From positions 1,929,001 to 1,993,000 of the forward strand of contig DAJPGA010000001.1 in the NCBI GenBank assembly GCA_025992895.1: a stretch of 64,000 nucleotides of DNA. Direction: 5' to 3'. The DNA comes from Veillonellaceae bacterium (lineage in GTDB: Bacteria; Bacillota; Negativicutes; Veillonellales; Dialisteraceae). The notes under the pieces are model-generated. The model had not been told where the DNA came from and searched no databases. It saw nothing but the letters and a program-made list of their open reading frames with translations. This document shows, piece by piece, positions 26,473 through 34,893 of the stretch. A program made the position numbers and the translations under genes. Positions within the stretch are counted from its first letter, which is position 1. Each line of letters opens with the position of its first letter.

Positions 26473-26507
26473 ACATCCGGGAAGCAGATTCACCGCTTCC
26501 CGGATGT
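26473..26507 (-). promoter_or_regulatory. Strong hairpin between apt-like gene and guaA
   Basis: Perfect ACATCCGGGAAGC / GCTTCCCGGATGT stem (13 bp) directly after the phosphoribosyltransferase stop. No T-run, but a GATATAAT promoter-like -10 follows within ten bases, so it may insulate guaA from the upstream gene or be a weak terminator. Confidence 0.6.
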
Positions 26508-26515
26508 TAAAAGAA

Positions 26516-27067
26516 TTATTCGTGTTCAAAAAGAGGGAGTTTTTCAAGGAAAATGATGTCGTCTCTCTTTGCTGCATTTCCTTCTGCAAGGATGGCAGCT
26601 TCGCCAATGACATGTGCGCCTGCTTTTTCAGCAAGGGCCTTCATGGCTTTCATGGATCCGCCTGTGCTGATGACATCATCAAGAAGGAGGACGTTTTTGC
26701 CGTGGAGCATTTCCACATCCGTGTCCATGAGGTAAAGGCGCTGTTTGCCCTTCGTCGTGATGGATTCATCTTCCACCCAGATCGGGTTCTGCATGTATGC
26801 TTTGACAGACTTTCTTGCAACGATGTAGCGCTTCATTCCAAGGACGCGCGCCAGTTCAGCTGCAAGGGGAATGCCCTTCGTTTCAGCGGTTATTATGATA
26901 TCCGTGTCTTTCGGAACCCTGGCAGCGAGTTCTTCGGATGCCTTGGTAACGATCTCCGTATCCCCAAGGATAACGAAGCCTGCAATCGACAATGTGTCGC
27001 TGACTGGAAGGATTGGAAGCTGTCTTGTGCAGCCTGCCACATGTAATTCATAGTAGTTCTTTGCCAT
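26516..27067 (-). CDS. Purine-type phosphoribosyltransferase (Apt-like)
   Basis: 183 aa type I phosphoribosyltransferase. The PRPP loop is NVLLLDDVISTGGSM, and the flexible hood follows TAETKGIPLAAELARVLG. The family includes adenine and xanthine enzymes; placement next to guaA supports purine salvage, but the exact base is uncertain. GAGGAG precedes the ATG. Cytoplasmic. Confidence 0.85.
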   Translation of the reverse strand: MAKNYYELHVAGCTRQLPILPVSDTLSIAGFVILGDTEIVTKASEELAARVPKDTDIIITAETKGIPLAAELARVLGMKRYIVARKSVKAYMQNPIWVEDESITTKGKQRLYLMDTDVEMLHGKNVLLLDDVISTGGSMKAMKALAEKAGAHVIGEAAILAEGNAAKRDDIIFLEKLPLFEHE

Positions 27068-27106
27068 GATACTCCTCTTTCTTATCGATTATCGTTCGCC
27101 CTCTCC

Positions 27107-27916
27107 TTAATTCCCATTGGGGGAGGCGGGAGCGGGTGTGATGTCCACCTGTACAGGCGGTGTCTTGACGATTTCGACTTTCGGCGCCTCAGTGATGGTC
27201 ACCTTGACGTCGGAAATATCGTCTTGTTTCTTTGCTGCATCTGGATTTGCCGAAGGCTTTTCGTTCTTTCCATCACTGCCTTCCTTCTTTGAAGGTTCAT
27301 CCTTTGAAGGCTCCTTAGCGGAATCTTCACCAACAGGCGTATTCTTTTTGGAAACGTCAGTGGAAGATGATTTTACGACTTCTCCCTTTCGCTTGACGCC
27401 GCCATCAGCGGCAGGAAGCTTTGCATCATCAGAAGGCGCTGTTTTTCCCAGCGCGTCCTTCTTGGATGCCATGATTTTAGAAATCTGTGATGTAAGGGCG
27501 CTCCTTCTCGCATCGTCGCCCATTTCTTCACGGACAAACATGACGGCAAGCGCAGCAGGATCATCGGAGTTTTTGGAAACTTCGCTCCATTTTCCATCCG
27601 TTCTCTGTGCCCATACCCTGCCATCTACATCAAAACGGACATGAACCCATGCCTCCCCTGTTTCCTTATCGGAGACAAGATTCATGAGCTTTACCCTGGC
27701 TGCCAGGCCGTCCTCGAAGACATCCTCGATCGTCACGGTGGACAGATCCAGGAAAAGTCCCGTGGTGCCGTCATTATAAATGCCGCCTGTATTCTGGATC
27801 ATGGGATAGTTCTTATCCCCGTTCAGGTAGTAAGGGTCGCTCGCAGCTGCCTCGGAAAAACTGCACACGGCCAGGCAGAAGCCCAGCGTCATCAGGCAAG
27901 TCCTGAATTTTCTCAT
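27107..27916 (-). CDS. Secreted protein of unknown function
   Basis: 269 aa. Signal peptide (LMTLGFCLAVCSFSEAAA), a compact domain (residues about 28-125, DPYYLNGDKNYPMIQNTGG to RTDGKWSEV), and a long low-complexity Lys/Ser/Pro/Glu tail ending PVQVDITPAPASPNGN. The tail looks like a flexible periplasmic linker. I do not recognise the domain. It lies 40 bases upstream of the Apt-like gene and may be co-transcribed with it. Confidence 0.6.
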   Translation of the reverse strand: MRKFRTCLMTLGFCLAVCSFSEAAASDPYYLNGDKNYPMIQNTGGIYNDGTTGLFLDLSTVTIEDVFEDGLAARVKLMNLVSDKETGEAWVHVRFDVDGRVWAQRTDGKWSEVSKNSDDPAALAVMFVREEMGDDARRSALTSQISKIMASKKDALGKTAPSDDAKLPAADGGVKRKGEVVKSSSTDVSKKNTPVGEDSAKEPSKDEPSKKEGSDGKNEKPSANPDAAKKQDDISDVKVTITEAPKVEIVKTPPVQVDITPAPASPNGN

Positions 27917-28001
27917 AGGTATCCTCCTCTGGCAGAGATATCCGTTTCACCTCTGCTATTGTACTATAAACGGGCAAGAAATAGTACCTTTTACGGCATG
28001 G

Positions 28002-28026
28002 AAAAAGCAGCGGTCCTGCCGCTGCT
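28002..28026 (-). terminator. Intrinsic terminator
   Basis: AGCAGCGG-TCCTG-CCGCTGCT stem with five T on the minus strand. Confidence 0.85.
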
Positions 28027-28039
28027 TTCCTATTGCTGA

Positions 28040-28858
28040 CTAAGCGCCGAGTTCATCAAGGAGTTCTTCGGATGCTTCCAGAGCCTCGCGGATTTCCGGA
28101 CAAAGGTCTGCGTCGTCTGTCAGGAAGCGGACTTCCGAGAGAGCGCGAATCAGGCGGGCAATCTGTGCAGTACGGCCGATCAGGATCTTCTGAGCAGGTG
28201 TGTACTTCTTCCAGTCATTGCCGGAAGAAGACTGGATGCGGCGGATATCTTCGATGCCGTCTTCAAAGTAATCGGAGAGGTCAAGAAGCGCATCTTCTGC
28301 CTGACGGGCTTCACGGCGGATATCCTGCATGCGGGTGCAGAGTCTCTTTACTTCCTGCTGGAATGCCTGCAGACGGATGCCCATTTCACGAAGGGCTGCC
28401 GTATCATGCTTTTCAGCAGCTGCAATGTCAAGGCCTTTGATCTGCGGAACAATGGCGAAGGTATCAAGGACGCCTGCGCCGAAGCCTACAGCGTCCATAG
28501 CGCCGGTCAGAGTAACGACCGTCATGGCTTTGGCAGACAGGTTTTCCAGTTCCTTCCAGTTCTTTCTTTCCTTATTGAAATGATCAAGTCCGGTCAGATT
28601 TTCGCAGTCATGGAAATCTACATTCTCGAGCTGGGAGAACAGGTTCGTGAATTTCTTCATATCGCCGGACATCAGTGTGATCCTGACGCGGTCGAGTTCC
28701 CCGAGTTCATCCTGAGCGCGCACCTTAGCTCTGTTGATTCTTTTCGTAGCTCTGCGTCTGGCTCTTTCGACTTCGCCATTGATGCTCTCTGGTTTTGCCG
28801 AAGAAGAATTTCCGCTGACGGCGGAGGAAATCATGCGCAGAATAAATGAAATAGACAT
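28040..28858 (-). CDS. Hypothetical helical protein
   Basis: 272 aa, almost entirely helical, with an Arg-rich N-terminal helix (VERARRRATKRINRAKVRAQ), a hydrophobic Gly/Ala patch (MTVVTLTGAMDAVGFGAGVLDTF) that may be one membrane hairpin, and long coiled-coil helices (LQAFQQEVKRLCTRMQDIRREARQAEDALLDL). Not recognised. Own terminator downstream. Confidence 0.6.
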   Translation of the reverse strand: MSISFILRMISSAVSGNSSSAKPESINGEVERARRRATKRINRAKVRAQDELGELDRVRITLMSGDMKKFTNLFSQLENVDFHDCENLTGLDHFNKERKNWKELENLSAKAMTVVTLTGAMDAVGFGAGVLDTFAIVPQIKGLDIAAAEKHDTAALREMGIRLQAFQQEVKRLCTRMQDIRREARQAEDALLDLSDYFEDGIEDIRRIQSSSGNDWKKYTPAQKILIGRTAQIARLIRALSEVRFLTDDADLCPEIREALEASEELLDELGA

Positions 28859-28981
28859 AACTTGGCCCCCTTCGAAATATGATGATCTGGTATCGTTTCA
28901 CTTCTATAAATTATAACATATTTCTAAGGAATCATACAGTTCGAATCATATCGTTATATACTTTTTACAATTCAGGGCAAT

Positions 28982-29007
28982 AAAAAACGCCAACCTGAGT
29001 TGACGTT
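28982..29007 (-). terminator. Terminator of tRNA-Ser(GCU)
   Basis: AACGTCAAC / GTTGGCGTT stem with six T on the minus strand, directly after the tRNA. Confidence 0.8.
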
Positions 29008-29013
29008 TCATTG

Positions 29014-29103
29014 TGGCGGAGCGAGGGAGATTCGAACTCCCGCACCGGAAACCGGTCTAACGATTTAGCAAACCGTCCTCTTCAGCCACTTGAGTATCGC
29101 TCC
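29014..29103 (-). tRNA. tRNA-Ser (anticodon GCU)
   Basis: 90 nt class II tRNA with encoded CCA. Acceptor GGAGCGA/TCGCTCC, anticodon loop TTGCTAA giving GCT, a long variable arm, T loop GTTCGAATC, discriminator G. A TTGACA -35 lies at 29,146-29,151 with a weak -10 near 29,130. Confidence 0.97.
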
Positions 29104-29248
29104 ATATAACTGACTTTAAATACTTTACACTATATGAGGCGATATTGTCAAGTGAAAATTAACCGGTTCTTATAAGACAGATACTATTCCATCATTTTTG
29201 TTCTTCATTCTGCTAAGGAGAACGCACTGCTATAAGCGGAAAGAGCCC

Positions 29249-30256
29249 TTACTTCGAGTACTTTTCAGCAGCTTCCCTGACCCATTCAAAGCGGACAGGG
29301 TCGATATCCTTGGGGACGGTGCAGTCTGCGCCTAAGATGACGCCCTTCGTTCCTGCCTTGTCCAGGATTTTCTTCGTTTCTGCTTTGACCTCTTCCTGGC
29401 TTCCGCTGTAAAGGACGCCTTCAGGATTGTTATCGAAGCCTCCGATCACGCAGCGGTGATCAAAGATTTCCTCTCCCTTTTCAAGCGGCACGCCTTCAAA
29501 AGCGACAGCCCAGTTGACGGCCTTGAACGGATAGTCCTTATACCATGTCAGATCATTGTGGCATCCCATGTAGCCGCAGATATGAAGAAGGTTGTAATCA
29601 GATGATTCATTGGCCGCTTCGAGGACTGCCTTTTCCGAAGGCGTGATGAACTCGCGGTACTTTTCATTCGTCATGTCCGGATGCGGGATATTCTGTACGG
29701 AAAGGTAGATGCCGTCTGCATGGCCTTCTGTGATGACAGCGCGGGCCAGTGTCGCGATATCTTCCGTCAGTACGGCCATGACTTCCTTCAGAGCTTCCGG
29801 ATCTTCCTTCATGAAACGGGTGATGACTGTCTTCGCATCGCTTCCTGTCTGCTGGAATTCAATGCATCTTGTGGGCGCGAAAAGATTGTAGAAAACCATG
29901 ACATCTTTCCCGTACCGCTCTGTCAGGATGCCGCAGAGCTCTACCTGCTTCTGGACCCATTCCGAATCCCTGCCAAGCGGCCTGATGCCGGCAGCATCCC
30001 TGATCGATTTCAGATCATGAAGCTGCTGGTGCGGATAGAGGAAGAATCCATCCGTCATGACTTTCATGAAATCCGGATGCCATGACTGGTAAAACGATTC
30101 ATGGCCCGCCAGATTGTCATTCCATGCTGAAGGATCGGCCAGTGCGTCTGCGTGTCTCTGATCTGCCAGGAAATGATGCCAGAAACCTACCGGCACGCGG
30201 TCTGCCGGTCTGCAGTCAAGAGCTGCCTTTACGAGTTCTCTCTTAGTCTGTGCCAT
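29249..30256 (-). CDS. Uroporphyrinogen decarboxylase-family protein
   Basis: 335 aa. Fold signature of the URO-D superfamily (KRELVKAALDCRPADRVPVGFW at the start; HICGYMGCHNDL with a His-x-Cys zinc-type motif near residue 227). The HxC motif points to the corrinoid/cobalamin-dependent methyltransferase branch (MtbA/MtaA-like) rather than haem synthesis. Single gene; substrate unknown. AGGAG lies upstream of the ATG. Confidence 0.8.
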   Translation of the reverse strand: MAQTKRELVKAALDCRPADRVPVGFWHHFLADQRHADALADPSAWNDNLAGHESFYQSWHPDFMKVMTDGFFLYPHQQLHDLKSIRDAAGIRPLGRDSEWVQKQVELCGILTERYGKDVMVFYNLFAPTRCIEFQQTGSDAKTVITRFMKEDPEALKEVMAVLTEDIATLARAVITEGHADGIYLSVQNIPHPDMTNEKYREFITPSEKAVLEAANESSDYNLLHICGYMGCHNDLTWYKDYPFKAVNWAVAFEGVPLEKGEEIFDHRCVIGGFDNNPEGVLYSGSQEEVKAETKKILDKAGTKGVILGADCTVPKDIDPVRFEWVREAAEKYSK

Positions 30257-30387
30257 ATGAAACTCCTTTCAAAAACAGGAAGCATCCCTCCCGGCTGCTT
30301 CCATCCCTGCCGTATTTCGGCTTCCCTCTATATTACGCCGCGTCTCGTCCTGCCGCAAATGAAATATGGCATCGGGAAGATTTCCAT

Positions 30388-30430
30388 AAAAAGGGACTGC
30401 AGAAATGATGGCTCACCTCTGCAGTCCCTT
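30388..30430 (-). terminator. Terminator of the acpS operon (palindrome family)
   Basis: AAGGGACTGCAG / CTGCAGTCCCTT stem with T-run on the minus strand. Confidence 0.85.
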
Positions 30431-30434
30431 ATCA

Positions 30435-30656
30435 TTATTCAATTCCGTTCATTTTCTTGATATCTGCCAGAAGGTCTTCGGCGGATTCCATGGATTCTTT
30501 TTCCCTTTCAGGATTTTCGGTGAATTCCATGTCGATGGCCATGCCTTCATGCATATCGTCGAACCAGGCAGCAGGAATATGGATTTCCTCTTCATCGTCT
30601 GTCAGAAGAACGGCGACTTTCCCTTCAATGCGGTCTACAATGGCTTCCTTTTTCAT
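30435..30656 (-). CDS. DUF3006 family protein
   Basis: 73 aa. MKKEAIVDRIEGKVAVLLTDDEEEIHIPAAWF is the compact beta-barrel-like start of DUF3006 proteins, which regularly sit behind an MBL-fold ComEC-like gene, as here. The longer frame upstream is inside the MBL gene; the ATG at 30656 has AAAGGAG seven bases before it and follows the MBL stop by one base. Function unknown. Confidence 0.8.
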   Translation of the reverse strand: MKKEAIVDRIEGKVAVLLTDDEEEIHIPAAWFDDMHEGMAIDMEFTENPEREKESMESAEDLLADIKKMNGIE

Positions 30657-30657
30657 A

Positions 30658-31587
30658 TTAATGCTCCTTTGCAATCTGGTACGTGCTTCCATCCGTTGTG
30701 AGTGTGACAGTGCCGTCGCGGTCCGTGCGGAAAATGTGGATGCCTGCTTTTTCAAGCTTCGTCATGGTTTCCTTGTGCGGATGGCCGTAATCATTGCCCT
30801 GTCCGCAGGAAATAAATGCTTCCTTAGGAGCGACTGCTTTCAGGAAGGAAGGCGTCGTGCCTGTGCGGCTGCCGTGATGGCCGACCTTGAGGACATCACT
30901 CTTCAGGCCAAAGCCGCTCTTAAGGATGGCAGACTCTTCTTCCTTTTCTGCATCCCCGGTAAAGAGCATGGAGAAGTCTCCGTATGTCAGCTTTCCTACA
31001 ATGGAATTGTTATTGAGATCCGGACGGCCCTTCTGATCCGTGATTTCACTGACCGGTCCTGCCACGTGGAAATCGACGCCGTCAAAGAGAGCAATCGTTT
31101 CGCCGGCCTTCGGAATATGGAACGGGATGTTCTTTGCCTTGATATTCTTCAGGTAGGTCTTGTACGTATTCGTATTTGTCGGAACGCCGTCATCATAAAT
31201 GTTATCAACTTTGATATTGTCGAAGACAGCCTTCATGCCGCCCATATGATCGGCATGCGGATGCGTGATGATGACATTGGATAATTCCTTGACACCGTAT
31301 TCGTGAAGGTACTTCACGAGCGCCTCTCTGTGTTCGACATCGCCTGTATCGATCATGGCAAACTTGCCGTCCTTCTCAAGAAGGAAAGCATCGCCCTGCC
31401 CGATATCGAGCATACGGATAATGAGCTTGTCTCCCGGTTTGGCCGGCGTCTTTGCCGCGCCTGCTGCCGGCGCTTTCGCCGCGCTTGATGATGCGCCGCC
31501 TCCCCCACAGCCTGCCAGTGCAAAGCCTGTGACAGCTGCCAGAAGGATGATCATGAATGCTTTTGCTAACTTTTTAAATAAATGCAT
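30658..31587 (-). CDS. MBL-fold hydrolase lipoprotein, ComEC C-terminal-like
   Basis: 309 aa. Lipobox ALAGC after a hydrophobic start, a Gly/Ala linker, then a metallo-beta-lactamase domain: LDIGQGDAFLLE, THPHADHMGGM (metal ligands), MLFTGDAEKEEE and LKVGHHGSRTGT. This is the ComEC/Rec2 C-terminal nuclease-like type, anchored outside the membrane. Possibly an extracellular phosphodiesterase or nuclease. Third gene of acpS-nnrD-MBL-DUF3006. Confidence 0.88.
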   Translation of the reverse strand: MHLFKKLAKAFMIILLAAVTGFALAGCGGGGASSSAAKAPAAGAAKTPAKPGDKLIIRMLDIGQGDAFLLEKDGKFAMIDTGDVEHREALVKYLHEYGVKELSNVIITHPHADHMGGMKAVFDNIKVDNIYDDGVPTNTNTYKTYLKNIKAKNIPFHIPKAGETIALFDGVDFHVAGPVSEITDQKGRPDLNNNSIVGKLTYGDFSMLFTGDAEKEEESAILKSGFGLKSDVLKVGHHGSRTGTTPSFLKAVAPKEAFISCGQGNDYGHPHKETMTKLEKAGIHIFRTDRDGTVTLTTDGSTYQIAKEH

Positions 31588-31616
31588 AAAATCCCCCAGT
31601 CTTTAACCCCCAACTA

Positions 31617-33149
31617 CTATTCATCCATTTCAGTGATCTGCGCTCTTGCCTTTGGAAGGAGGCGCGCCAGATCGGTCACGCGGTAGCCTATCGGTGTCGT
31701 TTCTGCCGCCAGATCTCCGGCAAGGCCGTGCAGGTAGACGCCGACCGCCGCTGAGGAAGACGGGCTCATACCCTGCGCTGCCATCGCACCGATGACGCCT
31801 GTCAGCGTATCTCCCATGCCGCCTGTCGCCATGCCGGGATTTCCCGTCGTATTGACGTAGGATCGGCCGTCAGGAAGGCCGATGACCGTAGGCGCACCCT
31901 TAAGGACAAGGACGAGGCGGTTCTTCTTCGAGAAATCGGATGCGGCATCAATCCTCTTCTCCTCGATTTCGGAAGCAGAAAGGCCTGTCAGCCTTGCAAA
32001 CTCTCCCACATGCGGTGTCAGGATTAACCGGCCCGGGCAGGACTTGAAATCAATCTGCGCCTCGGCGGCTACGTAGAGCCCGTCCGCATCAAGGATGATC
32101 GTCTTCTCGAAGTTTTCGATCATTTTCTTCACGAACTTCACCGTTTCCTCATCCCTGCCGATGCCGGGCCCGATAGCGATGACGTCATACGCTTTGGCCT
32201 TCTCAAGGGCTGCTTCTGCCATGTCTTCCGTGAAATGCGGACCGTTTCCGATGGAAGAAACCATGATTTCAGGGAACTTCCCTGCCATGATGGGCGCAGC
32301 ATCGCCTGTCGTGATGATGGCTGTCTTGCCCGCCCCTGCATAGAGAGCTCCCTGCCCTGCAAGGAGTGCTGCGCCTTCCATACCGGATGATCCTGCAAAA
32401 ATGCCAAGGAATCCGTTCTTTCCTTTATGGGAAATCTGATTCCTCACAGGAAGGAGAGGTGCGATATCTTCCCTGAAAAGAAGACGGACAGGGAAATCCT
32501 CGGACGCTTCCTCAGGAATGCCGATCGGCGAGAAGAGAAGCCGGCCCGTATGCTCGCTTCCCGGATAAAGGACATGACCGCGCTTCACGGATCCAAGAGC
32601 GACGGTGAAATCCGCATTGACAGCCGTCCCTGCCGGTCTTCCCGTATCCGTCACAAGGCCGCTTGGAATGTCGGTCGAAACGATAAGCGCATCCGTGTCA
32701 TTGATGATATCGATGAGCGCTGCCTTCTCGCCCTTCACTTTGCTTGCAAGGCCCGTTCCGATCAAAGAATCGATAATGATATCCGCATCATAGAGATAGG
32801 GAGCCGCTTCCTCTGCTTCCATCACCTCAATGACAGGAATCCCCATCTTCTCAGCCGTTTTCCGATACATCTTTGCCGACTCTCCCATGTGGGACGGATC
32901 CCCCATGAGGATGACAAGGACCCTGGCGCCGGCACCTCTTGCATAGCGGGCACTGACGAACCCATCCCCGCCATTATTGCCCGTACCGCAGACAATGACA
33001 GTGAATGCGCCTTCCCAGTCCGTAAACTCTCTCATACGGCTGACGACAGCGCGCCCTGCATTTTCCATCAGGACAGCTTCCGGCAGTCCGTACTCTGTCA
33101 TGGCGATCTTGTCCAGCAGCCTGGACTCCGCCGTACTTGTCAGAATCAT
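31617..33149 (-). CDS. nnr: Bifunctional NAD(P)H-hydrate repair enzyme (epimerase + ADP-dependent dehydratase)
   Basis: 510 aa fusion. N-terminal YjeF epimerase domain (residues 1-215; CGTGNNGGDGFVSARYA and DSLIGTGL) and C-terminal ribokinase-like dehydratase (about 230-505; IGPGIGRDEE, ILTPHVGEFARLTG, GNPGMATGGMGDTLTGV). Repairs damaged NAD(P)H. Overlaps acpS by four bases (ATGA), a common Firmicute pairing. Confidence 0.95.
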   Translation of the reverse strand: MILTSTAESRLLDKIAMTEYGLPEAVLMENAGRAVVSRMREFTDWEGAFTVIVCGTGNNGGDGFVSARYARGAGARVLVILMGDPSHMGESAKMYRKTAEKMGIPVIEVMEAEEAAPYLYDADIIIDSLIGTGLASKVKGEKAALIDIINDTDALIVSTDIPSGLVTDTGRPAGTAVNADFTVALGSVKRGHVLYPGSEHTGRLLFSPIGIPEEASEDFPVRLLFREDIAPLLPVRNQISHKGKNGFLGIFAGSSGMEGAALLAGQGALYAGAGKTAIITTGDAAPIMAGKFPEIMVSSIGNGPHFTEDMAEAALEKAKAYDVIAIGPGIGRDEETVKFVKKMIENFEKTIILDADGLYVAAEAQIDFKSCPGRLILTPHVGEFARLTGLSASEIEEKRIDAASDFSKKNRLVLVLKGAPTVIGLPDGRSYVNTTGNPGMATGGMGDTLTGVIGAMAAQGMSPSSSAAVGVYLHGLAGDLAAETTPIGYRVTDLARLLPKARAQITEMDE

Positions 33150-33526
33150 GATTTGCCTCCTGCCATCACGACCACCGCGATGGACATATGATCTTCATGC
33201 GAAATGGAAATCGACATTTCCGTGACGCCAAGCTCCTTGGCCCGCTTTTCAAACGTGCCCTTCAGATGAAGCTCCGGCGCTCCCCACTTGGACCATGTGA
33301 CATAGGCATCCTGCCAGGCCGATCCGAAGATACCGATTCCCAGCGTTTTGCCGGCTGCCTCCCTGGCTCCCCAGAGAGCCGCATAGGACTCAGCCCGCTT
33401 TTTTCCTTTCTTTTCGCAATGGGCAATTTCATCCGGCGTGAAAATTTTCTCTGCCCTGGCAGGAAATTTCTCCAGAATCCGTTCCCAGCGTTCTATCTTG
33501 ACGAGATCTACTCCGACGAATAGCAT
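33146..33526 (-). CDS. acpS: Holo-[acyl-carrier-protein] synthase
   Basis: 126 aa from the ATG at 33526 (MLFVGVDLVKIERWERIL), with GAAGGAG in front; the longer frame has no site. Contains the 4'-phosphopantetheinyl transferase residues GVDLV, the F-x-x-x-E segment KIFTPDEI, WGAREAAGKTLG and SISHEDHMSIAVV. Transfers phosphopantetheine from CoA to ACP. Confidence 0.95.
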   Translation of the reverse strand: MLFVGVDLVKIERWERILEKFPARAEKIFTPDEIAHCEKKGKKRAESYAALWGAREAAGKTLGIGIFGSAWQDAYVTWSKWGAPELHLKGTFEKRAKELGVTEMSISISHEDHMSIAVVVMAGGKS

Positions 33527-33675
33527 AAGGTCTCCTTCCGAACCGGAACCTCCGGCTCTTACATTTCTATTGTACAAAAAGACATACTTCGATTCAAACA
33601 AAATTTCCCTGTTTGCTCCGACTTTTCCCGTCTTTTCCGCAAAACACCGTGCCTTTTGATTTTTCAGAAAATTTC

Positions 33676-33704
33676 TTGCCTTGATTGATGAAATATGATA
33701 GAAT
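33676..33704 (+). promoter_or_regulatory. Promoter of rpsT
   Basis: TTGCCT, 17-base spacer, TAGAAT, about 30 bases before the ribosome site. Confidence 0.55.
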
Positions 33705-33741
33705 GTCATGGTATGAATAATGCAGACGGGAGGTGAAATCA

Positions 33742-34089
33742 TTGCCACAGATTAAATCCAATATGAAAAGCATGAGACAGGACGCTGCAAAGAAGGCTGC
33801 AAATTCTGCTATTAAATCCAGAATCCACAGCTCCGTTAAGAAAGCTGTCGCTGCTGCTGCTACGGAAAACCAGGACGAAGCTATCCGTGCTGCTGTAAGC
33901 GTTATCGATAGCGCTGCTCAGAAAGGCGTCATTCACAAGAATGCCGCAGCTCGTAAGAAATCCCGTCTGAACGCGAATGTACAGGCTGCTGTTGCTAAAA
34001 TCCAGGCTGAAAAAGCTAAATTAGCTGAAGAAGAAGCTAAGGAAGAAGCAAAGGAAGCTTACAAAGAAGCAATGGAAGAAAAGGCTTAA
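33742..34089 (+). CDS. rpsT: 30S ribosomal protein S20
   Basis: 115 aa. PQIKSNMKSMRQDAAKKAAN is the canonical S20 start, and HKNAAARKKSRLN the conserved C-terminal part. The start is a TTG at 33742, eight bases from GGGAGG; S20 genes often use TTG, which helps autoregulation. About 25 residues longer than usual because of an acidic Glu/Ala/Lys tail (KAKLAEEEAKEEAKEAYKEA). Confidence 0.96.
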   Translation: MPQIKSNMKSMRQDAAKKAANSAIKSRIHSSVKKAVAAAATENQDEAIRAAVSVIDSAAQKGVIHKNAAARKKSRLNANVQAAVAKIQAEKAKLAEEEAKEEAKEAYKEAMEEKA

Positions 34090-34102
34090 TCCTTTTCCGG
34101 AG

Positions 34103-34134
34103 AAAAACCGTAGTGATGGCGCTGCGGTTTTTTT
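34103..34134 (+). terminator. Terminator of rpsT
   Basis: AAAAACCG / CGGTTTTT stem with eight T. Confidence 0.85.
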
Positions 34135-34158
34135 ATTGCCTGAAATTGATTTCCCACG

Positions 34159-34208
34159 AAAAAAGGACTGTGACAAAATGATTGCACATTTTATCATAGT
34201 CCCTTTTC
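34159..34208 (-). terminator. Terminator of the HdeD-like gene (palindrome family)
   Basis: AAAAAGGACTGTGACAAAATG / CATTTTATCATAGTCC imperfect long stem, T-run on the minus strand. Confidence 0.8.
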
Positions 34209-34216
34209 AATTGCTT

Positions 34217-34750
34217 TTATAATTCGGAGTCATCAGCTGCTTCGCTCTGTCTCCAGATCATGAATGTCGAGATGCCGGTCCAGATGAGTGCCAGTGCTAC
34301 GCAGTACATGAAGATGATGCCTGCTGCATCCGGTCTCAGGATAAGGGCTGCGCCGATCAGGATTTCAATGATGGCCACAGGCATGTAAAGCGAAGAGTGC
34401 TTCATTTCCCTTTCTTTCTTCTTCCGGAGTACAATCATCAGGATGCCGCGGAGCAGGATGTAGATGGCGAACATAAGAGGAAGCATGTATGCAACCAGCG
34501 TGAATACCATGCTGACAAGCATCCAGATGCCGAATACTACGTCGAGCAGGGCAATAAGCAGATGCCAGAAGGATCGGTAGCCCGGATCAATCTGGAAAAA
34601 GCGGATTATCTGAAGCGCGCCGCCCAGAACGAGTACGAATCCGATATACCATCCAACGATCAGAAGCGAGATCTCCGGCTGCAGGATGCAGAATATGCCT
34701 GCGCCAATGAAGAGCAGACTCCCGAGTATCAATACAATTGAACCTAACAT
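34217..34750 (-). CDS. HdeD/DUF308 family membrane protein
   Basis: 177 aa with six predicted helices in pairs (IVLILGSLLFIGAGIFCIL; LLIVGWYIGFVLVLGGALQII; and so on), the HdeD/DUF308 layout. E. coli HdeD is linked to acid resistance; the function here is unknown. The second ATG (34750) is eight bases from GAAGG and is preferred over 34756. Confidence 0.85.
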   Translation of the reverse strand: MLGSIVLILGSLLFIGAGIFCILQPEISLLIVGWYIGFVLVLGGALQIIRFFQIDPGYRSFWHLLIALLDVVFGIWMLVSMVFTLVAYMLPLMFAIYILLRGILMIVLRKKKEREMKHSSLYMPVAIIEILIGAALILRPDAAGIIFMYCVALALIWTGISTFMIWRQSEAADDSEL

Positions 34751-34835
34751 GATCATCGCCTTCTTCTTTCCGAAACTATTTCTTTATCTATCTATATTAT
34801 AGAACTTTATCGAAAGTGTTTCCATAGAAAAGAAC

Positions 34836-34887
34836 AAAAAAATAAAGCTCCCATAAATAATACATAAATTACGGGAAGCTTTATTTT
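34836..34887 (-). terminator. Terminator of the M20 gene
   Basis: AATAAAGCTTCCC / GGGAGCTTTATT stem and T-run on the minus strand. Confidence 0.8.
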
Positions 34888-34893
34888 TATTGA

